The notes below the pieces were generated by a model. It saw only the letters and a list, made by a program, of their open reading frames with translations, made no database searches and was not told where the DNA came from. Of a stretch of DNA of 64,000 nt, positions 46,431 through 57,668 are shown piece by piece; position 1 is the first letter of the stretch; each line of letters opens with the position of its first letter. The stretch comes from Rhizomys pruinosus (lineage: Eukaryota > Chordata > Mammalia > Rodentia > Spalacidae). The DNA lies in assembly GCA_009823505.1 (NCBI GenBank), contig VZQC01009545.1, positions 242,028 to 306,027 on the forward strand, in the 5' to 3' direction. Both the position numbers and the translations under genes were made by a program.

Positions 46431-47509
46431 AAACCACCACCCATTGTCAACTTGATACCCAAATATGTTATGTGGAAGCCATAACTTTCCACCCCTTGTC
46501 TCCATAGGATCATGGTGATACCATAGGGCAAAATTTATTTGGTTCAACTTCAGAAATCCCTGTAGTCATCAACAATTTCAATATTGAAAATTGCAAGTGC
46601 AGAATCTGTTCTGAAACTCATGAAATTTTGTAGAGTGTACCCCTTAAAATCCCCCAAATGAAAAAAATAAAATGTAAGTTACATAATTCCAACATACAAA
46701 GGCACATACTAAATATTCTCATTCCAAAAGAGAATGGGGGCATAGCAAGGAATGATCAGAAAAAAGAGAGACTGAAAGAAAGCAGGCCAAATACCAAATT
46801 GTGCAACTCCATGTGTAACAAGTGGGGTTTAGTATTGGATAACACCCTTTCCACCCCACTCTCCAACTTTCCCAGCCACATCACACAAAGCCTTTCACAT
46901 AGGCTGGCTCCACTCCATGATTTAAGCTTTCTTTGGCACATATTCCTTGTTCTGGTATCCCCAACATCTTGGGATCTCCATTGCAACTTGAGCTTCACCT
47001 GAACTGCCTTATGTAGCACATTCTCAGGGCTTCCTTCAACAGTCTTCACTTTGGTTATATTTTGCCTTGTCTCAGACTGTCTTTTGAACAATGCTAAAAG
47101 TCTCCAAGAGTATCTTATCCTGTATCTCTCATGCCTGCAAATCTAGTACCATGCGGATAATATTGCCAAGTTCTGATGTCTGCTTGGAATGAAGTGTGCC
47201 CCCACTGGAGCACAGATTCTTGAGCTTTTATGTGCTGACCGTGGGGAAACAGTAAGCAATTGTTTCTGAACAGGAAGTTCCTTCAGTGTTATTCTCAGCT
47301 TAGGCTTTTTCATTTCAAATGAATTTGTATTTTTACAAGATGGACCATTTAATGGTAGCTATCTTGCTTTCAGAACACTTTTCCTATTGTTGCAGTATAG
47401 TTCATGATATTTTTTATGGTGTTAATTTCTTAACAAACCACAGGGATTTTCTCAGTGCCAGTCTTTGATGAAACTTAAAATTATTTCCCCTGCCCAATGG
47501 CACATTTTT
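46431..47509. other. Right-arm sequence without recognised repeats
   Basis: Frames at 46,658-47,002 (+) and 46,756-47,091 (-) overlap on opposite strands. Neither resembles a known protein, and both are disrupted in the left copy. Confidence 0.45.
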
Positions 47510-47744
47510 AAATTTTTTTAAATTTTATTTATTTTTGTATGTGTTTGAATGTACTGTCTGCATGTAGGTTTGTGAACACCTGTCGTGTGATGCTGTGGAG
47601 GTCAGAAGAGGGTGTCGGATTCCTCTGGAACTGGAGTTAAAGACGGTTCTCAGTCGCCATGTTGATGCTGGGGATCAAACCCGGGTCCTCTGCAAGAGCA
47701 GTCGGCACTCTTAACCACTAGGCCATCTCATCTCTTCAGCCCGG
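47510..47744 (-). mobile_element. B2 SINE (right copy)
   Basis: gtgtttgaatgtactgtctg, ggtcagaagagggtgtcgga, caaacccgggtcctctgc, ggccatctcatctcttcagc. Confidence 0.95.
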
Positions 47745-48224
47745 CACATTTTTTTCACATCTTTTTGTCACACTTGCTCTTCTCTCACTGTAGATCCAGA
47801 TTAAGTGCAGTGAGTAGTTATCATGATATACCTAGGGTGCTTTTTTGTCTTGAAATATCTATGACAAACAAATTAGTCCATTAGCCTTAAATTCAGCTTG
47901 GCATAAGTACTCAGGACAAAGGCACAAAGATTCTTGGCCAAAACATCATGGAGACTGGCTCCTAGATAGAGTTGTTGATAGAGTCCCTTGTTACCTCTAA
48001 AGTGGCAGGGGTCTGCCTCTGCTATCTGCATTTCTTTCATTATCTTCCAATTTCTATCACAATGGCCAATTTAGCTTTGCTAACACTATTCAACTTCTAT
48101 TCTGATTCATACATTCATATTCTTCCATATTCTTTCATATTCTTTCCACAAACCAACTCCCCAAATCGAAATACCACATTGTTCAGGTTTGTCCCTGCAA
48201 ATTCCTGACATGTTGCTAACAAAT
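47745..48224. other. Right-arm sequence, nothing recognised
   Basis: It matches 33,161-33,640. Contains a short tandem-like patch atattcttccatattctttc near 48,117-48,145. Confidence 0.4.
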
Positions 48225-48400
48225 TTCCATATTAGTTAGTTTTATTGTTGCTGTCATCAAAAGCAAATTAAGGAAACATTTATTTTTGCTCACAGCTCAA
48301 AGATTCAGTCAAACATCGCAAGAAGTCACAGCAACCTAAGCTTGAGGAGGCAACATACCACATCACAAGCGTAGTTATGAAGCATTAAAAAAAAGAATGC
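48225..48400 (-). mobile_element. MaLR-like LTR 3' part (right copy)
   Basis: ttagttagttttattgttgc, tttatttttgctcacagctc. Complement of an LTR end. Confidence 0.5.
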
Positions 48401-48889
48401 TGGTTTTCAACTTGTTTCCTCTTGTGAACTACAGCACAGGGATTGGTGCTACCCATAATTAGGATGGAACATCCCACTTCAATTATCCTAATCAAGATAA
48501 ACCTCACAGACATGGTCAAAAACCTGTGTTGACAGGGATAGTAAGTCCTGTAAAAGTTTACAATCAAGGTTATCTATCACAGAATATATATCTTTTACCA
48601 CCATAGTTAAATTTATTGTTTTGTAATTTACTATAACAAGGGATACTCATTTTTATTATTTTTCCTATCTACTTAGCATATTGTTTTTCAAAATTAATTA
48701 AAAAAAAAGGATCTGAAGAAGGAGATAAACATGGGGAGTGGGCTCACTTTATAACAACTTTCCATCACAACAGTGAACAGAAGTATAACAAATATATTAC
48801 ATTATCGATGACCAAGCAATTTACACTAGGCCCAATGTCATAAATCCTCTGAACACACACCTGAGAACAATCTTTTAGCACTTGAATTT

Positions 48890-49027
48890 TTTTATTTATT
48901 TTATTTTATGTGTATTAGTTTATTGCTTGCATGTATATAAGTATACCTGTGTTGTGCAATGCCCACAGAGGTAAGAGTGAGTAATAGATTCCGCTGGAAC
49001 TGGAGTTATGAATGCTTTTTAACCCAC
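48890..49027 (-). mobile_element. B2-family SINE, 3' half (right copy)
   Basis: Reverse strand: tttattttatgtgtattag, gtgttgtgcaatgcccacag, gctggaactggagttatg. It is interrupted at 49,027 by the MaLR element; the 5' half is at 50,848-50,942. Confidence 0.75.
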
Positions 49028-49385
49028 TGTGGTGGTTTGGATGAGTGTCCCCCATAGGCTCTAGGTATTCAGATGTTTGTCTCCAGTTGGTGGCGCTGTT
49101 TTTGGAGGTCTTGGGGTGTGTGGTCATGCTGCAGGAAGTGTGTCACTGGGGGCAGGCTTAGTGAGCTTAACAAGGCTCATGCTCTACAGTTGCTTCCTCT
49201 CTGTTTCCTGTGCTCTTTGCGAGATGTGACCCTCAGTTTGCTGCTTCAGATCCAGCCGCCACGCCTCCCACCACAATGGACTCTAATTCCCTGGAACCGC
49301 CAATCATAAGCTCAAATAAACTCTTTCTTTTATAAGTTCCTTGGTCGTGGTGCTTTATCACAGCAACAGAAAAGTGACTAATACA
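49028..49385 (+). repeat. MaLR LTR, complete, forward
   Basis: Starts tgtggtggtttggatgagtg and ends agaaaagtgactaataca, with a polyadenylation-type aataaa at about 49,315. About 358 bp. Confidence 0.85.
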
Positions 49386-49589
49386 GTTATTGGTACCAGA
49401 GAGTGGGCTGTTGGCTGTGAAGAACTTGACCATGTGTATGTTTGGAGAGGTGTGGAAGACTTTGGAACTTTGGGCTGGAAAGGCTGTTGACTATTGTAAG
49501 CAGAGCTTAAGGGGCCATTCTAGTGGAGGCCAGGAAGAAAGCATGGCTGCAAAAGATGTAGTTCCAGGGGATAATAAAGACTTAGCAGC

Positions 49590-49826
49590 GGGCTGGAGAG
49601 ATGGCCTAGCGGTTAAGAGCACCGACCGCTCTTGCAGAGGACCCGGGTTCGATCCCCAGCACCCACATGGCGGCTGAGAAACTCCAATTCTAGGAGAACT
49701 CCAGTTCCAGGGGAATCCGACGCCCTCTTCTGACCTCCGCGGCATTGCACGACACCGGTGCACAGACTTGCATGCAGACAGTACATTCATACACATACGT
49801 AAATAAATAAAATTAATAAAAAAAAA
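49590..49826 (+). mobile_element. Young B2 SINE inside the MaLR internal region
   Basis: gggctggagagatggcctag, gacccgggttcgatcccc, tgcatgcagacagtacattc. CpGs kept. Target duplication aaagacttagcag at 49,576-49,588 and 49,827-49,839. Confidence 0.97.
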
Positions 49827-50596
49827 AAAGACTTAGCAGCAACTGGGATATTTTGATAAAGAGTCTGGCAGCAGTTTGCCCGCAGCCCAAATGCTTGCCT
49901 GATGCTAAGTTGAAAAGCAAATGACTGATGTCTTTGGTGGAGGATATTTCAAGACAGCCTAATGTAGAAATGGTGGCGTGGCTTTTAATGGTGAATATTG
50001 TGCAGATCTACAGTGAATAAGAGCAGATGGGGCAGGAAGAAATGCAGAATGTACAGTTTGGATCTGATAACTGCACTAGGAAGATTAAAGGTGGGGCCAA
50101 GGCATGTGAAGGAGAAGCTCCCTTTCATAAGATTAAAGCCATTAAGGAGAGGCTTGGAGATTTACAAGTAAACAAAAGAATCAGTACCTTCAGGGCAAGA
50201 CCACACCCAGCTAATCCTCCAGCAAGTCCAGGGCAGAAAAAAATGGCAAAAGTGGCTAAAGTAGGAGAGAGTCCATCCCAAACTTGCAGCCAGATTCAGC
50301 AATTTCATTCACGTGGTGCTGGCTTTAGAGGTATGAAGTTTGCAAGAGTGAAGGGGTCATCAATTCTTCCTCCATGGTTTCAGAGAGCCAAAGAGGCCAG
50401 GCAGAGTACAGCAGGGGCATCCCTGAATAAAGAAGGCCCTGATAGGCCATTGCGTGAAGCTGTGAGTGTGAAGCCTGGTTGGCAGCGGAGACCTAATTCC
50501 CTGGAACCGCCAATCGTAAGCTCATATAAACTCTTCCTTTTATAAGTTCCTTGGTCTGGTGTTTTATCACAGCAACAGAAAAGTGATTAATACAGT

Positions 50597-50847
50597 CTAT
50601 TGTGGCGGGAGGCATGGCGGCTGGATCTGGAGCAGCATGCCAAGCGTCACATCTTGCAAAGAGCACAGGAAGCAGAGAGGGCAACTGTAGACCATGAGGC
50701 TTGTTAAAACTCACTAAGCCTGCTCCCAGTAACACACTTCCTCCAGCCCGGCGACACACCCCAAGACCTCCAAAAACAGCGCCACCAACTGGAGACGAAC
50801 ATCTGAATACCTAGAGCCTATGGGAGACACTCATTCAAACCACCACA
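50597..50847 (-). repeat. MaLR LTR 5' part, inverted
   Basis: Reverse complement of 49,028-49,283 with a few differences (ggaggcatggcggctggatc, aaaacagcgccaccaactgg, cattcaaaccaccaca). It stops where the forward LTR-end piece begins in LTR coordinates. Confidence 0.85.
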
Positions 50848-50942
50848 CCCACCATGTAGGTTCTGGGAATCAAAACAAGGTCCTCTGCAAGAGGAGCCAG
50901 TGGTTTTAACATCTGAGCCATCTCTTTAACCCCCAGTGCTTG
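50848..50942 (-). mobile_element. B2-family SINE, 5' half (right copy)
   Basis: cccaccatgtaggttctggg, ggtcctctgcaagaggagcc, gagccatctctttaaccccc. Confidence 0.75.
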
Positions 50943-51292
50943 AACTCTTGAATTACACAGTCAAACTATATCAACCCTGAGCAGTTTCTTTTCCATTTTC
51001 TTTTGTGTGTCTTCTCTGTGTAATTCCTTTTTATTAACCTAACATTTGTATGAAACATAGTTAAAATAAACTAGTCTATGCTAGTAGCAACTGAATCACA
51101 ATTGCAAACAAAAACTGCAGGTTTAATTCTTCCCACTCTCTTTTTATTATTAATGCTGGAAATTACATTATTTTAAGTTGTTTATCCATTAACATACTTT
51201 TATATTTATATACATTTTATGCTTTCTTAGTTTATATACCAGCACTAAAATTGCTATATATACCTTCATTATAGCATTCTCTCTCTCTTTCT

Positions 51293-51293
<1 letters not shown>
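50943..51293. other. Right-arm AT-rich sequence
   Basis: It matches 29,900-30,258 in reverse with few differences. No repeat recognised. Confidence 0.4.

Positions 51294-51331
<38 letters not shown>
51294..51331. repeat. (AT)n microsatellite
   Basis: About eighteen AT units directly before the LTR. Confidence 0.95.
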
Positions 51332-51332
<1 letters not shown>

Positions 51333-51333
<1 letters not shown>

Positions 51334-51742
51334 CTGGATAGCTTTAGTCTCAACTTGACACACCTGGGTTGAGGGAGCCTCAATTTGGGAATTGGCTCCA
51401 TTGGATTGGCTTGTGGCCACATCTGTGGAGTATTGTCTTGATGGTCGAGCAGTGTGGGAGGGCCTAGCCCACAAGAGTGGTGTCACCCTGGGCAGGTTGT
51501 TGTGTACTGTATAAGAAGGCGGGCTGGGCATGAGCCAGAGAGCAAGCCAGTGAACAGCCTTCCTCCATGGCCTGTGCTTCAGCTCCTGCCTCCAGGTTCC
51601 TGCCCTGAGTTCCTGCTTTGGGCTCCCTAAGTGATGAACTGTGACCCGGGAGATGTAAGCTGAATAAACCCTTTCCTCCCCTAGTTGGTGTTGGTCAGAG
51701 TGTTTTGTCGCAGCAATGGAAGACAAACCAGGACAGAAATTG
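51333..51742 (+). mobile_element. ORR1-like MaLR LTR (right copy)
   Basis: gtgctggatagctttagtct, gataagaaggcgggctgggc-like, tgcctccaggttcctgccct, agctgaataaaccctttcct, and end gaagacaaaccaggaca. It is followed to about 51,835 by internal-region sequence (ttggtaccagaagagtgggg). Sequence order agrees with rodent ORR1 LTRs. Confidence 0.85.
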
Positions 51743-51839
51743 GTACCAGAAGAGTGGGGTATTGCTGTGACAGACCTGACCTTGGTGTTTTGGGGAAGGA
51801 TTGTGGAGGCATTTGGAACTTTGGGCTGGGAAGATAAGT

Positions 51840-52939
51840 GTATTAAATTAACAATTAGTTTTATATTTTATATTCTTTCAGTTGTGTTCAGTGCTTTTTA
51901 TTAAAATTTAATGCCCTCTTTGAGCATTTATCATAAGGCAGAGGTAATGATCATAAAGTCTCTAAGCTTTTGATTGTATACAAATGTGGTTATGGCTCTT
52001 TCAATTTCTACATGGATTTTTATAAATATTGCACTTTATTTGTAAGTTTTATTCTCTTTTTACTTTTTATATATCACCATCTTCCTTTATAGCTTGCAAA
52101 TTTTGTACTTTGAAATGGCCACAGTCTGTAGAGTGTGGGTCCCTAGACAGGACTCCTATATTAAACTTCATCTACCTGGGGCTCAGGGAACATTGCAGAG
52201 GGAGAGGGGGAGATTGTGAGACCAAGGGGAGGAGGTGCATGGCCATGTGTAACCAGAGTCATAGAGGCTCCTGGGATATTGTTCATATGACCCTACAGCA
52301 ATGGTGTCAGTATGCATAAGACCCATGCAAACTCAAACAAAAACCCAGCATAGAACTTGGGAAATGGGCAGCAGATCACAGTCTTAGACAAAAACTATTG
52401 GCATCTGATTACATCTGGGTGAGGGACAATTGATCTTTAAAAGGGTGAATCTAGATGGACTGACTAGACCCCAGTAGATGAACTTGCACTGGGGGAAGTC
52501 TGAGGACACTAGCTTGACATGATAGGCCTTAAAATAAATCATAGACTGCATAAAATCCAGTGGGAGAGGCTATGGGCAAGAACAGAGAGAGCAAGGGTTA
52601 TAAGGATGATTAAAATGTTTTTTATAAATACTCAAAAATTCAATAAAATTATACAAAAATTATGTAAATGGAACATGCTTAATATTCATACATGCACCTT
52701 AGGATAGAACTAATTAAGTACACTCAATTCTTGATAGAAAGTAAATAAGAATGGTTGGTGGCTTAGTATGATAATATTTTTATCTAAAGAGAGAGCAAGG
52801 ATGTGCTTGTTCTTTTGAGAAATTCATTGTGATGTCAATGGGTCAGTTATTCTTTAGTATGTATGACTAAATCCATTCTATTTGAGAAAGAAACCCACTT
52901 AAAGACTTACAGAAATTTCATTTGATAGAGAGTTTTTGT
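51840..52939. other. Low-copy sequence of the triplicated segment (right copy)
   Basis: Clean version of the segment at 25,600-26,850 and 28,080-29,290. No gene recognised. Confidence 0.45.
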
Positions 52940-53187
52940 TCATGTTTTCAGAATTCATCTGTGGCTTTTACATTTTCCTATATTTTTTTATATTTACATT
53001 TATTTGTATGCTTGTGTGTTTGTGTGTGTATGTGTGTGGACACATGTGTTTTATGGCATATTTGGAGAAGTCATAGCATAACTTTCATGATTCACTTCTT
53101 TCTTTTCATCACATGGGGTCCAGGGATCTAAATCAAATTACCAGGCTTGGCAAAAATATTATCTACTGAGGAATCTAACTGCTCATG
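52940..53187 (-). mobile_element. B3-type SINE (right copy)
   Basis: TG-rich start (tgtgtgtatgtgtgtggaca), atggggtccagggatctaaa, attaccaggcttggcaaaaa. Confidence 0.7.
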
Positions 53188-53900
53188 ACCCTCATTTGTG
53201 ACTTTTGATAATTTGATTTTGTGTCTTTCTGTGTATTCCTTCTTTCTTAATAGATTAAGTTGCTGGAATCTGTTTACTTTTCTGGTTTGGGATAACTTTA
53301 CAATTATTTCTAGAAGAGAAGATATGTGTATTTTACCTCTTCTCCCCTTCTTCTTAGTTTTTAATAATATAGATACCATTGTACTTTTCTATTTCATACA
53401 ACTGCCTTAGGACTTCTTCACTATTGTTCATTCTTTCTGTTGTGGTTACTCTAACTAAAACATTTCAAATGGCCTACATTTGAATTAACAAATACATTTT
53501 CTGATTGATGATTTTGTCATTGATGCAGCCATACTTGTGATTTTCTTTATTTGGATCATGTAAGCTACCTTATAGTCAAATCTTTGTGTTTTTTTGAAAT
53601 ATATCCTTTCATTGACATTCTATTTCTTTTCAGACTTTGACCATCCATACTCTATGATAATATTTTGCTTTGCTATATTGAATTAATTGTGAGATATTTC
53701 CTTGTAGATCATGTGAAGTGTGGCAACCCCTAGTCATTTCCTTGTTTGTTCTGTAGCCCATGAATTTAGGATTTTCAGCTATAGAGTCTCAGAGTTGATT
53801 TCTGGTGAGTAATCAACAGCAGGAACAATGGTCAGTATTATTTTAGGGACTATGGGAAGGGAATTCATTCCTGGCATTGTGATTTTATTTTGTTAGCCTA
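53188..53900. other. Outer end of the right arm
   Basis: Bases 53,190-53,410 are identical to 29,520-29,738 and the complement of 25,164-25,383. The rest matches 24,681-25,160 in reverse with scattered small indels. Confidence 0.6.
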
Positions 53901-54035
53901 TGGTTTTTAGTATGGGTAGTATTTTGCTATTAGGGTAAATCTTTTGAATCTCTTTCTCTAATGTATATGTATATGTTTTTTGAACTTTCTGTATACAGAT
54001 GGAATATTTTTCAAATCTTAAAAATTTAATATTTC

Positions 54036-54258
54036 GGGCTGGAGAGATGGCTTAGTGGTTAAGCGTGCTGACTGCTCTTGCAGAGGACCCGGGTTCAATC
54101 CCCAGCAACCACATGGCGGTTGAGAACTGTGTTTAACTCCAGTTACAGGGAATATGACATCCTCTTCTGACCTCTGTGGCATTGCACGACACGGGTGCAC
54201 AAACCTACATGCAGACAGTACATTCATACACATAAAAAATAAATAACATTTAAAAAAA
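54036..54258 (+). mobile_element. B2 SINE
   Basis: gggctggagagatggcttag, gacccgggttcaatcccc, tacatgcagacagtacattc. Approximate target duplication aaaatttaatatttc / aaattaaaatttc. Confidence 0.94.
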
Positions 54259-54269
54259 TTAAAATTTCA

Positions 54270-55282
54270 GGTAAATGGGTGGTTCTGAAAGCATTTATCC
54301 TGAATGAGGTGTACCAGACCCAGAAAGACAAATGCCATAGGTTTTCTCTTAGAGCCTGATCCTGGATTTGAAATCCTAGATATGTATGTTTCAATTTCAA
54401 AATCCAGAGAAGGCATGGCCATAGGGTGTTGTGGAGGGAGTGGAGAGAGGGGTCCTGGGCAGAGGATAGAATGCGGTGATATGAAGGAGAAAGGGTAACA
54501 TTAGACTAAGAAGGGGTATTTGTTCTGGAAAATGGGAGGGTGGGAAAAGGATGAGATTTGGGGAAGGTTACCAACAACAAAGGAGTTTAGAAAAAGGAAA
54601 CAATCTGCGGAAGAGGGGGCATGGTAGAATGTAAGGGCTATGATTGGGGTGAATGGTGAAACTACAACAATATAGACTGGACACTCATTTGATCAACTTG
54701 ATTGAACATACAAGCCCCCCCTGCTGGATGGTGGGACCCATGAGCTGTGTGGGTTTGGGCACAACTGCTCGCAAATTTGTTTTACATGAAGGATGCTTGT
54801 ACTCACAGATTATCGGTTATTGTTAAAAAAAATGAAACAAACATAAAACAGAGAAGGATGCAGAAGTTCATGGCAGAATGCAATGATCTGGGATGGGTAG
54901 GGTGGGGTGGGGAAGTGGAGAGGGGATACTATGCCTGAACTGATATTTTCGGAAAATGATGTAATGAAATACACCAAGCAGGAGCTGGTAGGTGCCTGGC
55001 CGGTTAGAGCGCCGACCGCACTTACAGAGGAACCGCGGTCTCGACTCCCCGAGCACCGACATGGCGGCCGGGAGACAGCGTACCTAAACTCGCAGGCACA
55101 CTCCCACGAGAACTCGCAGTTCAGGAATCCGAGAACCGCTCTTCGACACGTCCGGGCATTCGCAGTGACACGGGTGCACACTTGACTTTGCATGCAGAAC
55201 AGTACATTCAAACACATACAGAAATAATAAATAAAAATTAAAAAAAAAAAAAAAAAGAAATACACAAAGCATCAATAAAAAA
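54270..55282 (+). mobile_element. L1 3' end interrupted by a B2
   Basis: ORF2 C-terminal remnant (GKWVVLKAFILNEVYQTQKDK, 54,270-54,350), then the long 3' UTR with gaatgtaagggctatgattg, ctgctggatggtgggaccca and a G-rich tract at 54,890-54,925. The B2 at 54,975-55,256 splits the terminal motif; the L1 ends at cacaaagcatcaataaaa with A-tail. Confidence 0.88.
54975..55256 (+). mobile_element. B2 SINE, CpG-rich and indel-laden, with target duplication
   Basis: Recognisable order (gagcgccgaccgcacttaca, acatggcggccgggagacag, gcatgcagaacagtacattc) but with many one-base gains and losses compared with the other young B2 copies. Target duplication gaaatacaccaagc (about 54,967) and gaaatacacaaagc (about 55,257) with one mismatch. 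Confidence 0.88.
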
Positions 55283-55297
55283 AAAAGTTATATGGAG

Positions 55298-55668
55298 ACT
55301 ATGCTGGATAGCTTTAGTTCTCAACTTGACACACCTGGATCGAGGGGTCCTCATTCAAGCAATTTCCTTCATTGGATTGGCCTGTGGTCTTTTTGTGGGG
55401 CATTTTCTTAACTACTGAGTGATGGGGGGCAGCCCACTTTGGGCAGTGCCACCCTTGGGCAGGTCGTCCTTTGTTTTGTGACAAAGCAGGCTGAGCGTGG
55501 GCTAGAATAGTAAGGCAGTATGCAGTACTTCTTCATGGTCTGTACTTCAGTTCCTATGCTGAGCACTTGTCCTGTCTTTCCTTCATGACAAATGGTAAGC
55601 TGAAGGTGAAATCAAACCTTTCCTCCCACAGTTGGGTTTAATTACAGAAATAGAAAGCTGACATAGCA
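55298..55668 (+). mobile_element. ORR1-like MaLR LTR, apparently solo
   Basis: tatgctggatagctttagtt, attggattggcctgtggtct, aaacctttcctcccacagtt, aaatagaaagctgacata. Same family as 51,333-51,742 but more decayed. Confidence 0.78.
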
Positions 55669-55699
55669 ATCTTCCAGTATAGAAGCTTCTTAATATTGT

Positions 55700-56247
55700 A
55701 TATTTTCCAAATACTTATTGGACATTTTAAATTCTTATTTTCAGAACCATGTGTTCCATTCATTTGCTTATTTATTGATCAGATTATTCTTTTGCAATTA
55801 ATTTTTATGTATTTTCCATATTAATAATTTTTCAAATGACTAACTGGCCAAAGGGTTCTTTCGCTCTGTGTGTGGTCTGTTCAGTTTGGTAATATCTTCT
55901 TTGCTGTGCAGCTTTTTAATTTCATACAATCAATTTTGCAAGTTCATGCTATTTTTCTTGAACTACTGGAGTCCTGATCAGAAAGTCATTGACAAAGCTT
56001 GGATTGTCAAGTCTTTCCCATATGTTTTCTTATTGTTATTTAAAACTTTCAAGTTTTACAGTAAGGTCTTTAATCCATTTTGAATTGATTTTGTAGAGCA
56101 TGAGGGATAGAGATCTAGTATTGTCTTACTAGCACCATTTAAAAAGATTTCCAGAATATGTTTTTAGGAGTTTTCTCAAGAATCAGACAGCTATAGGTGC
56201 ATGGACTTATTCTAGGTCTTCTGTACCATTTCAGTGGTATATGTGTC

Positions 56248-56289
<42 letters not shown>

Positions 56290-56440
56290 CAGTGCAATAA
56301 AACTGTTACTCTAGCTCTGTACTGTAATTTGAAGTCATGATATCAGATATACTCTTCTGTCTTTCCATTAGGTTCCAAGATAGTTTTGTTATGATTATTT
56401 TAAGCACTAGTTATTTATAATTACAAATATATATTTCTAC
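55700..56440 (-). mobile_element. L1 ORF2 fragment, reverse strand
   Basis: On the given strand it shows the familiar antisense ORF2 order: cttctttgctgtgcagcttt, aggtctttaatccattttga, gaattgattttgtagagcat, then tctagctctgtactgtaatt near 56,310. A TG microsatellite interrupts it. Confidence 0.75.
56247..56288. repeat. (TG)n microsatellite
   Basis: About twenty TG units inside the reverse L1 fragment. Confidence 0.95.
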
Positions 56441-56449
56441 TTTCTGTTC

Positions 56450-56602
56450 CTTTTTGTGTTTTTAATACAGGGTATCGCTGTAGCCATAACTGGCCTGGTA
56501 CTTGATTTGTAGACCAGGCTGTCCTTGATATCACAGTGATCCACCTACCTCTGCCTTTCTACTGTTGGGATTAGAGACATGTGACATCATGCCCACTTTT
56601 AC
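56450..56602 (-). mobile_element. B1 SINE, old
   Basis: tttgtagaccaggctgtcct, agtgatccacctacctctgc, tgttgggattagagacatgt. Confidence 0.85.
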
Positions 56603-56827
56603 CTCAAAAAACCTGCTATTTATTATACCCTACAACAACTTTGGGTCAAGAGTCAATACTAATAAATTTATCTTTAAATATTCTTCAGAAAATATTTGAC
56701 CGACAAATAATTTAACTAAAAAAAAATTTAAAACACCATTGAATAAAATGTTCTCTATGCCTAAATTATGGGTGGTGGAGTATTTTCTTCTTCTCTGGAA
56801 CTTGAAGAGATATTACAATGCTATCTT

Positions 56828-57067
56828 TTTTTAAAATTTTTATTTATTTATGTATGTGTATGAATGTACTGTCTGCATGCAAGTTTGTGCACCCGTGTCA
56901 TGCAATGCCGCGGAGGTCAGAAGAGGGTGTCGGATTCCCCTGAAACTGGAGTTCTCCTGGAATTGGAGTTTCATACTGTTCTTGACCACCATGTGGGTGC
57001 TGGGGATCGAACCCGGGTCCTCTGTAAGAGCGGTCGCGCTCTTAACCGCTAGGCCATCCCTCCAGCC
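56828..57067 (-). mobile_element. B2 SINE
   Basis: gtatgaatgtactgtctgc, atcgaacccgggtcctctgt, ggccatccctccagccc. Target duplication tacaatgctatct / tacaataatatct (56,814 and 57,069). Confidence 0.95.
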
Positions 57068-57124
57068 CCTACAATAATATCTTATAGAATTTGTTCCTTA
57101 TTAGAACATTGCTGGTTGTGTTTA

Positions 57125-57225
57125 TGTTTTGTGTGTATGAATGACAGAGGAATTGTGAGTTCAAGGCAAAATTGGGTTGCAAGGTTAATCTGAGGCCAGG
57201 CCAGGTAATGTTAGGGGGGGCTTAT
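57125..57225 (+). mobile_element. B1/B4-like SINE fragment
   Basis: gtgagttcaaggcaaaattg, tctgaggccaggccaggtaa, then an A-run. Strongly decayed. Confidence 0.4.
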
Positions 57226-57281
57226 TAAAAAAAAAAAAAAAAAAAAAAAGAAAAAGAAAAAAGGGCTAAAAAGGAAAAAAA

Positions 57282-57312
<31 letters not shown>
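57226..57312. repeat. (A)n plus (GT)n low-complexity tract
   Basis: A-rich run to about 57,280, then about fourteen GT units. Confidence 0.95.
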
Positions 57313-57329
57313 ATTATTCTGTTTTCTTG

Positions 57330-57668
57330 AGAGAATCTATAATCACTTGAGAGAAGGGCTTCTGGGAATGCTTGAAAGTGATTACTTGGATTATATTACT
57401 ATTCCAAGACACATTTTCATTATGTGCAAGGTCATTCTTTGACCAGGGGACCCTAGAATGTATACAGGGAGAAAGAGAGCTGAGCAGCAACAAACATTAA
57501 TTTTTCCATGCTTCCTGATTGGGAATTTTATGTTACCAGTTGCCTCAAACTCCTGTTGCCTTGACATCTCCAACATGGTAGATGATGCCCTGAAACTGTG
57601 AACCAAAATAAAGATCTCTAATTTAAGTTGGTTTTATCATATTATCACAGCAATAAGAAAATAAGATA
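57330..57668 (+). mobile_element. MaLR-type LTR, decayed
   Basis: gaaactgtgaaccaaaataa, tttaagttggttttatcata, ttatcacagcaataagaaaa. Typical LTR end; the 5' limit is uncertain. Confidence 0.6.

Larger units (their letters stand above)
49028..50847 (+). mobile_element. MaLR element with inverted LTR ends, flanked by CCCAC
   Basis: Complete forward LTR (49,028-49,385), then an internal region starting ttattggtaccagagagtgg, as MaLR internals do. A B2 sits at 49,590-49,826. The internal region continues to about 50,490 and includes a 172-residue frame (50,027-50,545) that I take as MaLR read-through. It is followed by a forward piece of LTR end (50,493-50,592, to gtgattaatacag) and then the first 257 bases of the LTR in reverse (50,597-50,847, ending caaaccaccaca). 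The 5-bp duplication cccac flanks it (49,023-49,027 and 50,848-50,852). Confidence 0.82.
41650..53900. repeat. Right arm of the giant imperfect palindrome
   Basis: Reverse complement of the left arm 24,681-40,290 apart from the extra left block. Its SINE and LTR copies read cleanly and their target duplications can be aligned, so it is the better version of the sequence. Homology stops at about 53,880-53,900, where unrelated sequence and a B2 begin. Confidence 0.92.

Noticed and set aside
50027..50545. 172-residue open frame, the longest clean one in the right arm
   Set aside because: It lies in the internal region of a MaLR element and runs into its LTR. MaLR internals usually code for nothing intact, and I see no gag or pol motif.
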